Source of the DNA: Tardiphaga sp.
Lineage (GTDB): Bacteria > Pseudomonadota > Alphaproteobacteria > Rhizobiales > Xanthobacteraceae
NCBI GenBank assembly: GCA_014377915.1
Contig: JACMOT010000352.1
Coordinates: 1-15,905, forward strand
Length of the DNA: 15,905 nt
Direction: 5' to 3'
Shown here: positions 14,346 to 15,905 of the stretch, in pieces
Numbering within the stretch: position 1 is the stretch's first letter
Layout of the letters: every line of letters starts with the position of its first letter
Made by a program: the position numbers and the translations under genes
The notes under the pieces: generated by a model
The model's input: the letters and a program-made list of their open reading frames with translations, nothing else
What the model was told of the DNA's origin: nothing
Databases searched by the model: none

Positions 14346-15647
14346 ATGTCCAGAACTCTCAAAGAATCAAGCCTGACCACCAAGAATGCTCGCCTTAAGC
14401 TGGACTCAGGACAACATTGGCGAGGCCTCGATCCATCCATCCACCTCGGGTACCGGAAAGGTAAACGAGGAGGGTTTTGGATAGTGAGGTACTACCTGGG
14501 GGCGGAAAGATATAAGCAGGCCACGTTAGCCAAGGCCGATGATCTTTTACCGGCAGATGGCACCGAATTTTTAAGCTTTGAGCAAGCCTCCCGAGCAGCC
14601 AAGGATTATGTCGGGCGGCAAATCAAAGAAAGGCTCGCAGCAGTCGCTGGACCGCTCCTAACCGTTGAAGTGGCAATCAATGAATATCTGCAAATGCGAG
14701 AGATACGAGAAAACGCTATACATGGCGGCTCGACAGGGACGAAACGGGATGCTCGGTCTCGACTACGGAAGCATGTGCTTTCTTCGGACTTGGCCAGTAG
14801 GCCGCTCCTCGACCTCGAAGTCGAACACTTCGTAAAGTGGAGACAGCAGCTATCGGGATTGGCACCGCAGTCGATCAAACGGCTTATCAACGACCTGAAG
14901 GCGGCGTTAAACTTCGCTGTAAGGAACCATCGAAAGCAAGTTGCGGCAGATTTTGAAAGGGTCGTGCGGGATGGCCTAAAAATTGATGAACCGAATATCA
15001 GCCAAGGCCGACAGCAAATCTTGACGCCCGATCAATTACTAAAAATTATTGTTTCAGCCGCAAAGATCGACAAAGCGCAGCGCCTGCACGGTGACCTGCA
15101 CCGCATGGTCGTCGTCATGGCTGCGACGGGAGCACGGTTCTCGCAAATTCGTCGAATGGTAGTATCCAGCGTCCAACCCGAAAGGAAACGGTTGATGATG
15201 CCTAAGAGTAGGAAAGGAGCTAACAAAGCCGTTCAGATATACCCAATTTCGATAACTCAAGATGTTATCGAATGCTTGTTGCCCGCAACGAAAGGTCGGT
15301 CGCCGGATGAGCCTCTGCTCGAACACTGGATTCGAAAGCAGACTGGTTTCGGAAAATGGGTGAATAGTGCAAGAGGGGCTTGGAAAAATCCAAGCGAAAT
15401 GGATGGCGAATGGAAAGCAATAGTTGCTGATGCCGGACTCCCTCATGGCACGATCCCGTATGCGCTGCGCCACACCAGCATTCATCGTATGATTACTGCG
15501 AATATGCCAATCCGGACCGTGGCTGCTCTTCACGACAACTCGGTGGCGATGATAGAAAAAAACTACACAGCTTTCATCGCCGACCATATCGACCAGATGG
15601 CAGCGGACATCGCTGTGCAGCTTATCTATCCAGATCAAAGTGGGTGA
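14346..15647 (+). CDS. int: Tyrosine recombinase / phage-type site-specific integrase
   Basis: The protein has 433 residues. The N-terminus (GQHWRGLDPSIHLGYRKGK, FWIVRYYLG) is of the type common in alphaproteobacterial island integrases. A SAM-like core-binding domain covers about residues 105-210 (EYLQMREIRENA, LNDL-like INDLKAALNFAVRN). The catalytic domain shows Arg264 in ATGARFSQIR, a Lys-rich beta hairpin PKSRKGANKAVQIYP, Arg375 in Y-A-L-R-H-T (372-377) and nucleophile Tyr407 in MIEKNYTAF. The His usually at the first position of HxLRH is Tyr372, a variation seen in some integrases, and the GHSS-type motif before the nucleophile reads LHDNS. Base composition is lower in GC than the neighbouring operon, consistent with acquisition. 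It starts 143 nt from the tRNA-Glu fragment, which is its presumed attachment site. The Shine-Dalgarno is weak. Confidence 0.93.
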   Translation: MSRTLKESSLTTKNARLKLDSGQHWRGLDPSIHLGYRKGKRGGFWIVRYYLGAERYKQATLAKADDLLPADGTEFLSFEQASRAAKDYVGRQIKERLAAVAGPLLTVEVAINEYLQMREIRENAIHGGSTGTKRDARSRLRKHVLSSDLASRPLLDLEVEHFVKWRQQLSGLAPQSIKRLINDLKAALNFAVRNHRKQVAADFERVVRDGLKIDEPNISQGRQQILTPDQLLKIIVSAAKIDKAQRLHGDLHRMVVVMAATGARFSQIRRMVVSSVQPERKRLMMPKSRKGANKAVQIYPISITQDVIECLLPATKGRSPDEPLLEHWIRKQTGFGKWVNSARGAWKNPSEMDGEWKAIVADAGLPHGTIPYALRHTSIHRMITANMPIRTVAALHDNSVAMIEKNYTAFIADHIDQMAADIAVQLIYPDQSG

Positions 15648-15905
15648 TCCCAGCGATATCAATTATTTTAGAAAAGTCATAATGCGTAGCGTTTAAGACC
15701 AACAACATGTGTCTTGAACGACAGCTTGGGAAGCTGATAGTTTTCAGGCTTTGTCAATAGGTTAGCTACAAAACCGCTGCGTCGGGCTCCAGTTGCATCA
15801 ACAGGTTACGTTAGACAAACAAAACTTTAGTCAAAGCTAATGAGCAGGATGCAGGAATGCTGCTACCTCTTCGAAGAATTGAGGCATCCCTGGATCGTGC
15901 TCCAA
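15648..15905 (+). other. Sequence after the integrase, no confident gene
   Basis: A small hairpin CAGCTT-GGG-AAGCTG (15722-15736) followed by ATAGTTTTC is a weak candidate terminator for the integrase. Two short frames run off the right edge, from ATG 15840 and from ATG 15857; the latter has AGGA-like bases ahead of it. Either could begin the next gene of the element, but 16-22 codons are too few to judge. Confidence 0.3.

Larger units (their letters stand above)
14204..15905. mobile_element. End of a tRNA-Glu-integrated genomic island or prophage (continues beyond the window)
   Basis: The boundary is where the tRNA match stops at 14203/14204. DNA to the right is clearly AT-richer than the operon side and opens with an integrase gene reading inward. 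Only the att core, the integrase and about 250 nt of further sequence are visible, so the cargo and type (island, ICE or prophage) are unknown. Confidence 0.75.

Overview
The window is GC-rich bacterial DNA whose gene content suggests an alphaproteobacterium of the Bradyrhizobium/Rhodopseudomonas/Afipia type. The genus is an inference from the protein style, the dispersed GATGGGT...ACCCATC repeats and the tRNA-Glu sequence; no search was run. It has three parts: a drug-efflux locus at the left, a long peptide/amide uptake-and-hydrolysis operon in the middle, and the edge of an integrated element at the right.

Left (1-3502): an RND-type tripartite efflux operon on the minus strand, with the periplasmic adaptor (1490-2710) followed by the inner-membrane pump (1359 down to the left edge, truncated). 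A divergent TetR/AcrR-family repressor (2915-3502) shares the intergenic region, which holds a promoter-like TTGACA and a small palindrome suited to an operator. No outer-membrane channel gene is in view. Two GC-rich hairpins lie between the adaptor and pump genes.

Middle (3611-13857): a LysR regulator resembling HypT/YjiE is on the plus strand. Convergent to it is a tight eight-gene minus-strand operon. In transcription order it encodes an AbgB-like M20 amidohydrolase, a family-5 solute-binding protein, two Dpp/Opp-type permeases, two Dpp/Opp-type ATPases, a cytoplasmic serine-beta-lactamase-fold hydrolase and an MmgE/PrpD-family protein. The transporter genes and the serine hydrolase are 7-10 nt apart or overlap, so they are almost certainly co-transcribed. 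The inferred job is import of a peptide-like or N-acylated compound, its hydrolysis by the M20 and serine hydrolases, and further processing by the PrpD-like protein. The substrate is not known. Two oppositely oriented palindromic repeats fill the gap between the convergent LysR gene and operon and may act as terminators.

Right (13858-15905): a spacer leads to a 46-bp piece that is exactly the 3' part of a tRNA-Glu with anticodon CTC, reading on the minus strand. It breaks off in the anticodon stem, and AT-richer DNA with a tyrosine-recombinase integrase (14346-15647) follows at once. This is the classic attachment junction of a tRNA-targeted genomic island or prophage. The operon side is the pre-existing chromosome, the integrase side is the incoming element, and the rest of the element plus the rebuilt tRNA-Glu should lie beyond the right edge.
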